Assembly (NCBI GenBank): GCA_001829315.1
Contig: MIAY01000019.1
Coordinates: 1 to 64,000, forward strand
Length of the DNA: 64,000 nt
Origin: Spirochaetes bacterium GWE1_32_154
Lineage (GTDB): Bacteria > Spirochaetota > GWE2-31-10
Direction: 5' to 3'
The first letter of the stretch is position 1. Each line of letters begins with the position of its first letter. Made by a program: the position numbers and the translations under genes. Positions 1 to 9,227 of this stretch are shown one piece after another. Below the pieces are notes generated by a model. It was not told the DNA's origin, searched no databases, and saw only the letters and a list, made by a program, of their open reading frames with translations.

Positions 1-95
1 ACTACATTTGACCCTAATATTTTTATCGATTTAAGCGGTGATATTACTTCCTTATCCGTTAAAGGTGATAGAGAAATATTGGATTATAAAATCAT
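1..95 (+). repeat. Dispersed direct repeat, copy A (copy B at 649-743)
   Basis: Bases 1-95 are identical to 649-743, an in-frame offset of 648 bp (216 codons). The repeat probably extends left of the window. It encodes the end of the beta-rich domain, so the truncated gene contained at least two tandem copies of that domain. Confidence 0.9.
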
Positions 96-999
96 CGAAA
101 ATGGTATAAAAGAAAAAGATAAAACATTAACTGATAACAGAAAATCACTACAATATTTTAATAAACAAGTTACGAAATACAGTAATCGTTTACGAAACTT
201 CTCGTTATTGTATATAAATGATGGAGAAGGTTTTTCACCGGAGAAGTTCCTGCGTTTTGACAATGATATTGAATCGGGGGGCTTTGAATGTAATTTCACA
301 TTAACTGAGTATAGAAAATCACTACAATATTTTAATAAACAAGTTACGAAATACAGTAATCGTTTACGAAACTTCTCGTTATTGTATATAAATGATGGAG
401 AAGGTTTTTCACCGGAGAAGTTCCTGCGTTTTGACAATGATATTGAATCGGGGGGCTTTGAATGTAATTTCACATTAACTGAGTATAAAAATATAGTCCG
501 CATGCGATTTGATCCTTTTGAGGGATATTGGGGACGCGTAAAAATAACTGATATTTCATATACCGATTATCAAGGTGGTGTTCATCAGTTCGATTTAAAT
601 ACTATATCATGTAATGGCGTTCTTGATAATGATGGCTATTTCTCATTTACTACATTTGACCCTAATATTTTTATCGATTTAAGCGGTGATATTACTTCCT
701 TATCCGTTAAAGGTGATAGAGAAATATTGGATTATAAAATCATAGAAAAAACAAATAATGAAAAAATAAAAAAACTATACTTGACAATATCATCCTTAAA
801 CAATACAAATAAAAAGCATACAACTAAAATTACTGAACAGATAAAGATATTAGATGATAAATCTAAACATATTAATGAATTAATAGAAATTATAACTATG
901 TTAAAAAATAGTCATAGCTATAAACTTGGTTTATTATTAACTTTTCCCTTTAGGAAAATTAAAAACGCTTTAAGAAGAATCAAAAGGATGTTGAAATGA
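1..999 (+). CDS. 5'-truncated surface-polysaccharide cluster protein with duplicated beta-rich domain
   Basis: The reading frame is open from base 1, so the true start lies upstream. No catalytic domain is visible in the part present. It contains a beta-rich accessory domain with a DGEGFSPEKF motif, an RMRFDP motif and a TTFDPNIF motif. The end of an earlier copy of this domain occupies the first 32 codons. The first half of the second copy is then repeated exactly. A basic coiled-coil tail follows, ending in SHSYKLG and FPFRKIKN motifs, which is typical of the C-terminus of large glycosyltransferases and methyltransferases in polysaccharide clusters (family knowledge). The stop overlaps the next ATG (ATGA), so the genes are probably translationally coupled. 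The missing N-terminus probably holds a glycosyltransferase or methyltransferase, but this is inference. Confidence 0.6.
   Translation, partial: TTFDPNIFIDLSGDITSLSVKGDREILDYKIIENGIKEKDKTLTDNRKSLQYFNKQVTKYSNRLRNFSLLYINDGEGFSPEKFLRFDNDIESGGFECNFTLTEYRKSLQYFNKQVTKYSNRLRNFSLLYINDGEGFSPEKFLRFDNDIESGGFECNFTLTEYKNIVRMRFDPFEGYWGRVKITDISYTDYQGGVHQFDLNTISCNGVLDNDGYFSFTTFDPNIFIDLSGDITSLSVKGDREILDYKIIEKTNNEKIKKLYLTISSLNNTNKKHTTKITEQIKILDDKSKHINELIEIITMLKNSHSYKLGLLLTFPFRKIKNALRRIKRMLK
139..486 (+). repeat. Perfect 174-bp tandem duplication (two copies)
   Basis: Bases 139-312 and 313-486 are identical at every position. The 174-bp unit is 58 codons, so the frame is kept and 58 residues of the beta-rich domain are repeated. 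Identity at the DNA level implies a very recent duplication, ongoing recombination, or an assembly artefact. Confidence 0.95.
649..743 (+). repeat. Dispersed direct repeat, copy B (copy A at 1-95)
   Basis: Identical to bases 1-95. The two copies diverge at the first base after position 743, and this marks the right edge of the duplicated block. Confidence 0.9.
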
Positions 1000-2198
1000 G
1001 AAAAATAATCAAAAAAATTGTAACAAAATTTTTCAATAAATTTTTATTACAAAAATTTAATAAAATAGCTTCAAATTATGAAAAAATGGGCAAAATATTT
1101 AAAAATATTACATTCTTTGTACCATTAGATAAAAAAATGGTTTTTTTTGAAAGTCATATGGGTAAGCAGTATTCTTGTATGCCTCGGGCAATTTCAGAAT
1201 ATTTAATAGAGAATTCTGATTATAAAATTATCTGGTGTTTTAATAGACCTGAAAATTATCAATCAATTAAAGGTGTTAAAATAATTAAACGATTAAGTCC
1301 TCAATATTATTATTATTTAGCAAGATCAAAATATTTTGTGTTAAATCAACCTTTACCACGTTTTATAAAAAAAAAATATAATCAAATTTTCTTGCAAACA
1401 TGGCATGGAACACCTTTAAAAAAAATTGGGGGAGATGTTCATTATGAGGATATCGAAAAGGTAAAAGCGGTTACTCATAACTGGAATTATTTGATTTCTC
1501 AAAATAGTTACTCAACTGAAATATTAAAAAGAGCATTTTTTTTTAAAAAAGAAGTTATTGAAGAAGGTTATCCAAAAAATGATCGTTTTTTAAAATGGGA
1601 TAAAACAAAAATACATGAGATAAAAAAGAGTTTAAAAATTCCATTTGATAAAAAAATTATTTTATATGCTCCTACTTGGCGTGATGACTCAAGAAATGAT
1701 TTTAAATTACAACTTGATCTTAAAGATATCAAAACTAAAATAGGAAATGATTGGGTTATAATCTTACGCTTGCATAGCGTTTTGTCATCAAAATTAACCT
1801 CTAAAGATATTGACAATCAAAACGTATTTGATTATTCTTCTTATGACTTTGGTGAAGAATTAATGGCAATATCTGATGTTATGATAACAGACTATTCATC
1901 GATTATGTTTGATTATTCTGTTCTAACAAAACCAATAATTTTTTATGCTTATGATCTTACTGATTATGGAGATAAACTTAGAGGTATGTATTTAGATTAC
2001 CACGAAACAGTTCCCGGCCCGGTAGTTCAGAATCAATCAGATTTAATTAGTGAAATTAAAAATTTATCTTCTTATTGGAATCGTTATAAAGATAAATATA
2101 CTAATTTTAGAGCTAAATTTGTATATAAAGATGATGGAGAGTCAACCGACCGGGTAGTAAATCGGGTTTTTAAAAAAAGGAATGGTAAATGGAAATAA
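996..2198 (+). CDS. CDP-glycerol glycerophosphotransferase family protein (TagB/TagF-like)
   Basis: This 400-residue protein belongs to the family that transfers glycerol phosphate (or a related polyol phosphate) from a CDP donor to a glycan or lipid-linked acceptor at the cytoplasmic face of the membrane. Signature motifs are visible: QTWHGTPLKKIGGD near residues 134-147, APTWRDD near 225-231 and ITDYSSIMFDY near 298-308. The lysine-rich N-terminus (residues 1-45) is likely a peripheral membrane-binding segment, since there is no signal peptide. The ATG overlaps the upstream stop by 4 nt, and the end overlaps the next gene by 10 nt. The tagD-like gene two genes downstream would supply the CDP-glycerol. 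Exact donor and acceptor cannot be read from sequence. Confidence 0.88.
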   Translation: MRKIIKKIVTKFFNKFLLQKFNKIASNYEKMGKIFKNITFFVPLDKKMVFFESHMGKQYSCMPRAISEYLIENSDYKIIWCFNRPENYQSIKGVKIIKRLSPQYYYYLARSKYFVLNQPLPRFIKKKYNQIFLQTWHGTPLKKIGGDVHYEDIEKVKAVTHNWNYLISQNSYSTEILKRAFFFKKEVIEEGYPKNDRFLKWDKTKIHEIKKSLKIPFDKKIILYAPTWRDDSRNDFKLQLDLKDIKTKIGNDWVIILRLHSVLSSKLTSKDIDNQNVFDYSSYDFGEELMAISDVMITDYSSIMFDYSVLTKPIIFYAYDLTDYGDKLRGMYLDYHETVPGPVVQNQSDLISEIKNLSSYWNRYKDKYTNFRAKFVYKDDGESTDRVVNRVFKKRNGKWK

Positions 2199-3409
2199 TC
2201 ATTAATAATAATAATGTTGAATTTTGTAGCAACTCTGATGAAAAATTATCAGTTTTTTCTTTTTATGATGATAAAAAATATACATCTACTAATAAAAAAC
2301 TAATTTTAGATAAGAAGAAATTGATGCCTGGCGAATATATTATATCAACAAATGATAAAATCTCTGATAAGTCATTACGGGTTTCTTATAAAATTTCTGA
2401 TATCAATTCTTATGTGTATGAAATTATAGATAATAGTGACTATGAAAAAAAAATACAGGAAAAGATGAAAAATGTAAAGGTATCTGTAACAATACCCACT
2501 TACAATGCAGGAAGTTTTTTTGATAAAGTATTAAATGCCATATTTAATCAATGTATATCTACTGAATTAGTGATAGTTGATTCAGGCTCTAAGGATGAAA
2601 CATTATCAGTAATAAAAAAATATCAAGACTCTGGGTGTAACATTAAATTAATAGCTATTAATAAATCTGAATTTCAACATGGTAAAACAAGAAATTTTGC
2701 TATTTCACAAGCAACTGGTGAATATGTAGCTGTTTTAACCCAGGATGCGTTACCCTATAATCGATATTGGTTATATGAACTTATAGATCCAATGCTAAAA
2801 GATCCGTTGATAGCTGGTACTTACGGAAAACATATCCCGTATATTAAAACAAATATAATTGAAAGATGTAGAATAATTACTAAGTTTGACGTACTTGATA
2901 AAAAGCCACCTGTTTATTCATTTAAGAAATATGAGGATTTTGAAAAATTACCAGAAGGTCAACAATTGTTTTATATAGATTACTTTTCAAATTCATCTGC
3001 TTTAAGAAAATCAGTATGGGAAAAAGTACCTTATCCTGAAGCTCCATGGAGTGAGGATAAAGCGTGGGTAAAGTTATTATACAAAAACAATTACAAAAAA
3101 GGTTATTGTTCAAATTCAATTATTTTTCATTCTCATAGCTATGGTTTTAGTGAATTATATAAAAGATGGTATGCATCAGTTAAGAATACTTCTTATGCTG
3201 GTATTACAACATATTATTGGTATAGAAATGATCCAAAATGGGTCAAAAAACATCTTGATCGCGCTAAATTGTTGTTACAAATGACAAAGTACTCTAAAAT
3301 AAGAAAGGGATTACTTTTGTTGGTTGAATATATCAGAGATGTAATTATTTATAAAGCAGCTATTAAAGCGTTAAAAGATTATGATTTTGAAACACAAAAT
3401 AATCAATAA
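2189..3409 (+). CDS. Glycosyltransferase family 2 (rhamnosyltransferase-like)
   Basis: This 406-residue protein has a GT-A domain from about residue 92. It contains IPTYNAG (about 101-107), a VDSGSKDET nucleotide-binding loop near 130, and TQDALPYNRYWL near 184, where an acidic residue would coordinate the metal and sugar nucleotide. The DSGS and TQDA forms are typical of the rhamnosyltransferase branch of GT2 (family knowledge). Residues 1-90 form an extra beta-rich N-terminal region that I do not recognise. The C-terminus is basic and amphipathic. It starts inside the end of the upstream gene (10-nt overlap) and is followed nine bases later by tagD. It probably adds a backbone or branch sugar to the glycan, but the sugar is unknown. 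Confidence 0.85.
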   Translation: MEIIINNNNVEFCSNSDEKLSVFSFYDDKKYTSTNKKLILDKKKLMPGEYIISTNDKISDKSLRVSYKISDINSYVYEIIDNSDYEKKIQEKMKNVKVSVTIPTYNAGSFFDKVLNAIFNQCISTELVIVDSGSKDETLSVIKKYQDSGCNIKLIAINKSEFQHGKTRNFAISQATGEYVAVLTQDALPYNRYWLYELIDPMLKDPLIAGTYGKHIPYIKTNIIERCRIITKFDVLDKKPPVYSFKKYEDFEKLPEGQQLFYIDYFSNSSALRKSVWEKVPYPEAPWSEDKAWVKLLYKNNYKKGYCSNSIIFHSHSYGFSELYKRWYASVKNTSYAGITTYYWYRNDPKWVKKHLDRAKLLLQMTKYSKIRKGLLLLVEYIRDVIIYKAAIKALKDYDFETQNNQ

Positions 3410-3418
3410 GGGGGAGGG

Positions 3419-3811
3419 ATGAAAAGAGTTATTACTTATGGTACATATGATATTCTACATTATGGACATATAAATTTGCTACGAAGGGCAAAAGAATTAG
3501 GAGATTATCTTTTAGTTGCATTATCAAGTGATGAATTTAATAAAGGAAAACATAAAACATCTTTATTAAATTATGAAAATAGAAAAGCAGTTGTTGAATC
3601 TATCAGATATGTTGATATGGTTATCCCTGAAGAAAATTGGGAACAAAAAATTGAAGATATAAAAAAATACAATATTGATATTTTTGTAATGGGCGATGAT
3701 TGGGAAGGTAAATTTGATTTTCTTAAAGAATATTGTGAAGTAATTTATCTTCCGCGAACACCTGATATTTCTACAACTCAAATAAAAAATGATATTAATG
3801 AAAAAAAATAA
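3419..3811 (+). CDS. tagD: Glycerol-3-phosphate cytidylyltransferase
   Basis: The enzyme makes CDP-glycerol from CTP and sn-glycerol 3-phosphate. At 130 residues it has the normal TagD/GCT length. It shows the nucleotidyltransferase HxGH motif as HYGH at residues 14-17, the RYVDMVIPE segment, VMGDDWEGKFDFL, and the second signature RTPDISTTQIK near the C-terminus. All match TagD closely from memory. A very strong GGGGGAGGG ribosome site lies directly before the ATG. Its position two genes after a glycerophosphotransferase gene argues that the glycan carries glycerol phosphate. Reading it as another cytidylyltransferase is unlikely given the DDWEGK and ISTT signatures. Confidence 0.95.
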   Translation: MKRVITYGTYDILHYGHINLLRRAKELGDYLLVALSSDEFNKGKHKTSLLNYENRKAVVESIRYVDMVIPEENWEQKIEDIKKYNIDIFVMGDDWEGKFDFLKEYCEVIYLPRTPDISTTQIKNDINEKK

Positions 3812-3820
3812 GGATATAGT

Positions 3821-6028
3821 TTGAAGAGAATATTATTATTTGTACATTACAATCCGGTTGATGAACTAGCCGATCATGTTTTATATACTCTTGAAAAATT
3901 AAAACCATATTTTATAAAGGTAGTTTTTATTTCAAATAGTTTGTTAAATAAAAAACAAAAAGAAAAGCTTAATGTCCACACTGACATAATTATAGAAAGA
4001 GAAAATAAAGGTTATGATTTTGGAGCATGGAAAGATGGTATTTCTAACATAGGTTGGGGAAATTTATTTGATTACGATTCGATGATACTAATGAATGATA
4101 CATGTTTTGGCCCCCTTTATGATATGAAGGATTCATTTGATAAAATGGAGAAAACGGGTATAGATTTCTGGGGGATAAATAACCGTGAACCAACTTCTAC
4201 CGGAATGCCGGGTAGTAATGGGCCAATAAAAGAGCACATTAGAAGCTTCTTTTTTGCATTTTCAAATAAAGTAATCATTTCAAAAGTATTTGAACAATTC
4301 TGGAATGATGTAATTTATGCAGAAGATCTTAATTTTGTTATACAAAATTACGAAACTAAATTAACAGATATTCTTGTTAAGAGTGGTTTTAATTATAATG
4401 TTTTATTTGATTACGTTGTGGATGTAATTAATAATATTAATAAATTTCCAGATTTATTAATAAAGAAAGGCATTCCTTTTGTTAAAATTAAATGTTTTAC
4501 GGAATATTTTTTAGATCCAAAGTATTTATTAGAATTAATTAGAATTTATACTAAATATCCTATTGAAATTATTAACGATTTCTTCACAAAAACATTTAAT
4601 CCAAATATATCATTGCGATTATTGAATAAAATTTTACCTTTAAATAATTTAGATGATTTATCCGGAGTGAAAATTGCTTTTCATATACATGTTTTTTACA
4701 TTGATGTTTTAGAAGTTTTTTTATGTAAAATAATTGAACTAAATTATAATTATAAACTTTTTTTTACTGTAGTAAATGAAAATATGGCTGAACAGATTTA
4801 TGAAATTATAAAAAAATATCAAATATCAAATAGATTGGGTGAAGTGTTTATACTTACTAACAAAGGTCGAGATATTTATCCATGGCTATATATATCTTCT
4901 CATTTATCTAAATATGATGTTGTAGGACATTTTCATACTAAAAAATCACCACATCACTTTACGTTCAAAGGAGAGTCGTGGTTAATTGAATTTATAGATA
5001 CATTTATAACAACATCTTTTTCAATATTAAAAAATTTTAAAACGAATAAAAATATTGGCATAATTATTCCTGATGTGCCGACTTATTTCAAATTTATATC
5101 TACCTATGATGTTATGAATCAAACCAATAAAAATATTTGTAATGAGTTATGGAATAAAATGAAAACTCACTCAAAAATGAAGTCAATTGATTTTAATACA
5201 ATAAATACTCCAATTATGTCGTATGGCAACATGTTTTGGTATAGACCAGATGCCTTAAAACCGTTGTTTGATCTGAATCTGAATGAAAATGATTTTCAGC
5301 CAGAACCGTTACCGGCGGATGGAACATTGGCACATGGTATAGAAAGATTACCGGTTTATATTGCATGGAGCCAAGGGTATGACTATCGTATAGCATTAAA
5401 TTCAAATCGATTAACTAGTGGATTTGATTATAGAAATAATGGTTTATCTCCGGAGGTTATTTATAAAAACAATGAGCTTGAAAAACAAATAATTAGTTAT
5501 AATCACATTTTAAGTAAATACGAAGGAAGTTTTATATTTAAAATATACAGTGTAAAAAATAAAAGTTTTATTTTCGGTAAAAAAGTATACTCAAATTTTA
5601 AATCTGTAATTAAATCATTTTTTGACAGAAATAATTACAAAGTTCTATATAATTATAATTTATCTGAAAAAAGAACAGATATTATATTTAATAATCAGAT
5701 TGCGGACATTTTGTTTAGTAAAAATGGACTTACGTTTAATTCAATTGGCAGAGATCCAAATTTTGTTTTTAAAGATTTTAATTTACCAGAAGGTAAGAAA
5801 ATTATTAAAATTATTTTATGTATAGAAAAGGAAAGCATTTTACAGGTTTTTTATAAAATTTCAAAAAGACAAAAGTTTACTGAGGTTAATAGCATAAAAA
5901 AAACTTTAAAAAAAGGAAGTAATGTGATATATTTAACTTTACCAAATTTTGAAATAAATGGGTTAAGAATTGATCCTGGTATGATAGAGGGGAAGTATGA
6001 AATTAAAAGAATATTTATCGTTAAGTAA
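3821..6028 (+). CDS. RgpF-like rhamnan synthesis protein with C-terminal beta domain
   Basis: This 735-residue protein starts at TTG 3821, preceded by AGGA. The body matches the RgpF family (PF05045), whose members assemble rhamnose-containing glycans. Visible blocks are KRILLFVHYNP at the start, ENKGYDFGAWKDG near residue 63, MNDTCFGPLYDM near 92, and later TNKGRDIYPWLY followed by VGHFHTKKSPHH near 370-380. From about residue 610 there is a separate beta-rich domain (SIGRDPNF ... VFYKISKRQKFTEVNS ... LRIDPG) resembling one in the YfhO protein that follows and in the first gene of the window. The end overlaps the next gene by 32 nt. It is a likely glycosyltransferase of the cluster, with specificity unknown. 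Confidence 0.85.
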   Translation: MKRILLFVHYNPVDELADHVLYTLEKLKPYFIKVVFISNSLLNKKQKEKLNVHTDIIIERENKGYDFGAWKDGISNIGWGNLFDYDSMILMNDTCFGPLYDMKDSFDKMEKTGIDFWGINNREPTSTGMPGSNGPIKEHIRSFFFAFSNKVIISKVFEQFWNDVIYAEDLNFVIQNYETKLTDILVKSGFNYNVLFDYVVDVINNINKFPDLLIKKGIPFVKIKCFTEYFLDPKYLLELIRIYTKYPIEIINDFFTKTFNPNISLRLLNKILPLNNLDDLSGVKIAFHIHVFYIDVLEVFLCKIIELNYNYKLFFTVVNENMAEQIYEIIKKYQISNRLGEVFILTNKGRDIYPWLYISSHLSKYDVVGHFHTKKSPHHFTFKGESWLIEFIDTFITTSFSILKNFKTNKNIGIIIPDVPTYFKFISTYDVMNQTNKNICNELWNKMKTHSKMKSIDFNTINTPIMSYGNMFWYRPDALKPLFDLNLNENDFQPEPLPADGTLAHGIERLPVYIAWSQGYDYRIALNSNRLTSGFDYRNNGLSPEVIYKNNELEKQIISYNHILSKYEGSFIFKIYSVKNKSFIFGKKVYSNFKSVIKSFFDRNNYKVLYNYNLSEKRTDIIFNNQIADILFSKNGLTFNSIGRDPNFVFKDFNLPEGKKIIKIILCIEKESILQVFYKISKRQKFTEVNSIKKTLKKGSNVIYLTLPNFEINGLRIDPGMIEGKYEIKRIFIVK

Positions 6029-9000
6029 GAATAGTTTTAATTTGGTGAAAATTATTAAATTCTTCATTATTTTAATAATATCTATGTTTATTTCTTTTTC
6101 ATTTTTATTTTTATTACAAAGCAAAGGTATTTTTAATAACAATATTAAAACTTCAATTTTAACAGAAGTAGACACAAATTTTCAAATATTTTATGATACA
6201 GGAAAAGGTTTTAATGAAAAAGAATCAATTCGATATCGAATTCAAGGTTCTCAACATAAGCAAAGAATTAAACTATTTTTACCTAACAATAACATTCTAC
6301 GATTACGTGTTGATTTTATGGATGAATCGGGTGTTTTTTTTATAAATAAAATTGATTTTGAAATTAATGATAGGTATTATAAAATTAACTTAAATAAGTT
6401 AAATAATTATTTAAACAACAAATCTGTTGTTATAAATAACTTTATTTCATCTTATGATGTTTTAAATACTGGTGTTTTGTTTAAATCAACAGGAAAAGAT
6501 CCTTATTTAATAATAAAATTAAGTAATATTGAAAGTAAAATTCTTAGTAATAATAAATTAATAATTGGTCTATTATTGATTTTATTTGTTTTTATAATTT
6601 TTATTGTTCTTCTAAAATATAAAAACAATATTTTAGATTTTTTAAATCAAAAGTCTTTAACAGCTGATACTTTTATTGTTTTTTTATTTATTATAGTAAG
6701 TTCGTTTATATTTTTATTTTTATTTTTTGATTATATTTTTGGTGATAAATTATTTATATTTAGAGATATAGGCAGTGATACAATAAATAGTTATTATCCT
6801 TATTATTATAGAATGGTAAATCATTTTAAAGACTTTGCTTTTTATGATTTTTCTGTTGGTATTGGTGGAAGTGTATTTTTGTTTCTAGCAGAACCATTTT
6901 CAATAATCAATCTATTAATTGGTGCAGATAATATTGCTAATTCTTTAATTTATTCATATTGGTTAAAAATAATTTTATCTGGAACAATTATGTATTTTCT
7001 ATTATTATCATTAAATAATAATGACAGATACACATCTTTTTTATTTTCATTATTATATTCTTTTAGTGGATTCATAATGTTATGGGGACAACACTATTTT
7101 TTTTCTTCATGGATAGTTTATTTTACTTTGATGCTTTACTCTGTTGATTTGTACTTAAAAAGAAATAAGTATATTTTATTTCTTTTAGCCAGCTTTTTTT
7201 CATTATTTTACATATATATTTATATACCTATTTTAATTTTTACTTTTCTTTTTTTTCTATATAGATCATCAGACTTAAATATTCCAATTATAAAGAGATT
7301 TAAACTTTTATTAAATTTTTTTATTTTAACTTTAATTTCCTTTCTATTAGCACTATTTATTTTATTACCATTTTATCATATTTTGAGTAGTAGCCCTAGA
7401 ATTTCTTTATTTGAAATAAAAACTTATATTAAATCTTTGTTTTCATTATACAATTTTAAATATTATATAGTTGTTATTCTAAGGTTTTTTGGAAATTTTT
7501 CAACTGGAGGTATAAAAGATTTTTTTGGATTTATTAATTTATATGAATCACCACAGCTATATAGCGGACTAATATCATTGTTGTTATTTCCAGTTTATTT
7601 ATTTGGTTCAAATAGTTTTATGAAAAAGAATAAGGTAAAAAAATATGTATTTATATTTCTTTTATTATCCTTATTATTACCTTCACTTACAATAATTTAT
7701 AACGGTTTACAAACAACACAAACTAGATGGACATATGGTATAATTTTTTTTATTATATTATTTGCCTCTAAAGTTTTATCAAATAAAACTCTTTTAAAAG
7801 AAAATTTAATTATTATTAGAAATAATATATATATATATATATTATTTCTAATATCTGCTTATTTTTTGTTAAAAATATTTTATAATTTTGATTTTACTAA
7901 AAATATAACTATTTATCATAATGTGTTTTATATAATTTTATTGTTGATTGTATATTATTTAATTTTAAAAAATTTTCATATTCGTCTAAATAAAGTTATT
8001 CTTTTATTATTTATTATTTTTGAATTAATTTTTTTAAACAATAATTTGATTAATGAAAGAGTTGCAGTACAAAAAAACAATAATCCTTATTTTATGGATG
8101 GGACTGTTGAAGCTATAAACTATATTAAAAAAATTGATAATGATATGTTTTATAGAATTGATAAGAATTATCATACAGTTTTTTTAAATGATGCCTTATT
8201 ACAAGGTTATAATGGTATCAGTATTTATCATTCTCTAAATTCGCCCGGTTATATTACTTTCTTACAAAAAATGAATATAAGAGATGATAAAAGATTAAAT
8301 TATCTTCCCGTAGAACTAACAAAAAATAATTTCCAAACAATAATATCAAGATTACCACCTATACGAAATTTATTAACAGTAAAATATGTTTTATCAAAAA
8401 CAAATATTAATATTGAGTATTTAGATTTTATAGAAAATGTTAAAGGTGTTTATATTTATAAAAATAGAAATTATAAAACTTTTGGTTATTTATATAATGA
8501 ATTTATTTTAGAAGAAGATTTTGAAAAATTCAATGATCAATTAAAGGAAGGAATAATTGAAAATAATATTATTCTTTCTAATGTTATGAAAAACAAAATG
8601 AATATAAAATTATCTGATTATACTAAAGGAACAAAACTTAATGAAAACTTTTTACTATATTCGGAAAAAAATGATTTAACAAATTTAGAAAATATCATTG
8701 AAAATATTAATATTAATTATCGGGGTAATCAATTTAGTGAAACTGCTTTGCATTGGGCGGTATTGAATAATAATTTTTTAATGATTAAAAGTTTAATTGA
8801 TAATGGTGCAAAAACATATTTAACAAATAAATATGGTATATCTCCTATGTCACTTACTAAAGATAAAAAAATAATAGATCTTCTATCTGAAAGTACAGTA
8901 AAATTAGAAAACTTCAATATAAAAACGTTTACAAATGATAAAATCATTGGAGATGTAAAAGTTAATAAAGATTCTATCCTATTTTTTTCTATTCCATACG

Positions 9001-9227
9001 ATAAAGGTTGGAATTTAAAAATCAATGGAAAAAAAGCAAGTTACTACAATGTTAATTATGGGTTTATTGGCATTCCATTAAAAGAAGGTAGCTATTCTAT
9101 TAAACTATATTACATTCCTAAATATTTTATTATAAGTTTTATAATATCAATTTTAACTTTTATATTAATAGTAATTTATATATTTATTATAAAAAACAAA
9201 ATTATAAAGGATTTATTTGTCATATGA
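5997..9227 (+). CDS. YfhO-family multispanning membrane protein with an ankyrin-like insert
   Basis: This 1076-residue protein has one N-terminal membrane segment (about 20-42), a beta-rich extracytoplasmic domain (about 55-180) and many hydrophobic segments between about 180 and 690. An extracytoplasmic C-terminal region carries the SIPYDKGWNLKINGK block near 998, and a final membrane helix lies near 1040-1065. The topology and the GW(N/K) block match the YfhO family (PF09586), thought to be GT-C-like enzymes or glycan-modifying proteins (family knowledge). Residues about 881-966 look like two ankyrin repeats: a weak SEKNDLTNLENIIENI unit, then a clear unit with ETALHWAVLNNN, SLIDNGAKTYLTNKYG and ISPM. 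This is not usual for YfhO. It overlaps both neighbours, and its ATG follows GAGGGGAAG. Confidence 0.8.
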   Translation: MKLKEYLSLSKNSFNLVKIIKFFIILIISMFISFSFLFLLQSKGIFNNNIKTSILTEVDTNFQIFYDTGKGFNEKESIRYRIQGSQHKQRIKLFLPNNNILRLRVDFMDESGVFFINKIDFEINDRYYKINLNKLNNYLNNKSVVINNFISSYDVLNTGVLFKSTGKDPYLIIKLSNIESKILSNNKLIIGLLLILFVFIIFIVLLKYKNNILDFLNQKSLTADTFIVFLFIIVSSFIFLFLFFDYIFGDKLFIFRDIGSDTINSYYPYYYRMVNHFKDFAFYDFSVGIGGSVFLFLAEPFSIINLLIGADNIANSLIYSYWLKIILSGTIMYFLLLSLNNNDRYTSFLFSLLYSFSGFIMLWGQHYFFSSWIVYFTLMLYSVDLYLKRNKYILFLLASFFSLFYIYIYIPILIFTFLFFLYRSSDLNIPIIKRFKLLLNFFILTLISFLLALFILLPFYHILSSSPRISLFEIKTYIKSLFSLYNFKYYIVVILRFFGNFSTGGIKDFFGFINLYESPQLYSGLISLLLFPVYLFGSNSFMKKNKVKKYVFIFLLLSLLLPSLTIIYNGLQTTQTRWTYGIIFFIILFASKVLSNKTLLKENLIIIRNNIYIYILFLISAYFLLKIFYNFDFTKNITIYHNVFYIILLLIVYYLILKNFHIRLNKVILLLFIIFELIFLNNNLINERVAVQKNNNPYFMDGTVEAINYIKKIDNDMFYRIDKNYHTVFLNDALLQGYNGISIYHSLNSPGYITFLQKMNIRDDKRLNYLPVELTKNNFQTIISRLPPIRNLLTVKYVLSKTNINIEYLDFIENVKGVYIYKNRNYKTFGYLYNEFILEEDFEKFNDQLKEGIIENNIILSNVMKNKMNIKLSDYTKGTKLNENFLLYSEKNDLTNLENIIENININYRGNQFSETALHWAVLNNNFLMIKSLIDNGAKTYLTNKYGISPMSLTKDKKIIDLLSESTVKLENFNIKTFTNDKIIGDVKVNKDSILFFSIPYDKGWNLKINGKKASYYNVNYGFIGIPLKEGSYSIKLYYIPKYFIISFIISILTFILIVIYIFIIKNKIIKDLFVI

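Noticed and set aside
84-503. Open frame on the - strand across the tandem repeat
   Set aside because: It is the antisense shadow of the duplicated coding sequence; its internal repeat only mirrors the 174-bp duplication and no ribosome site is present.
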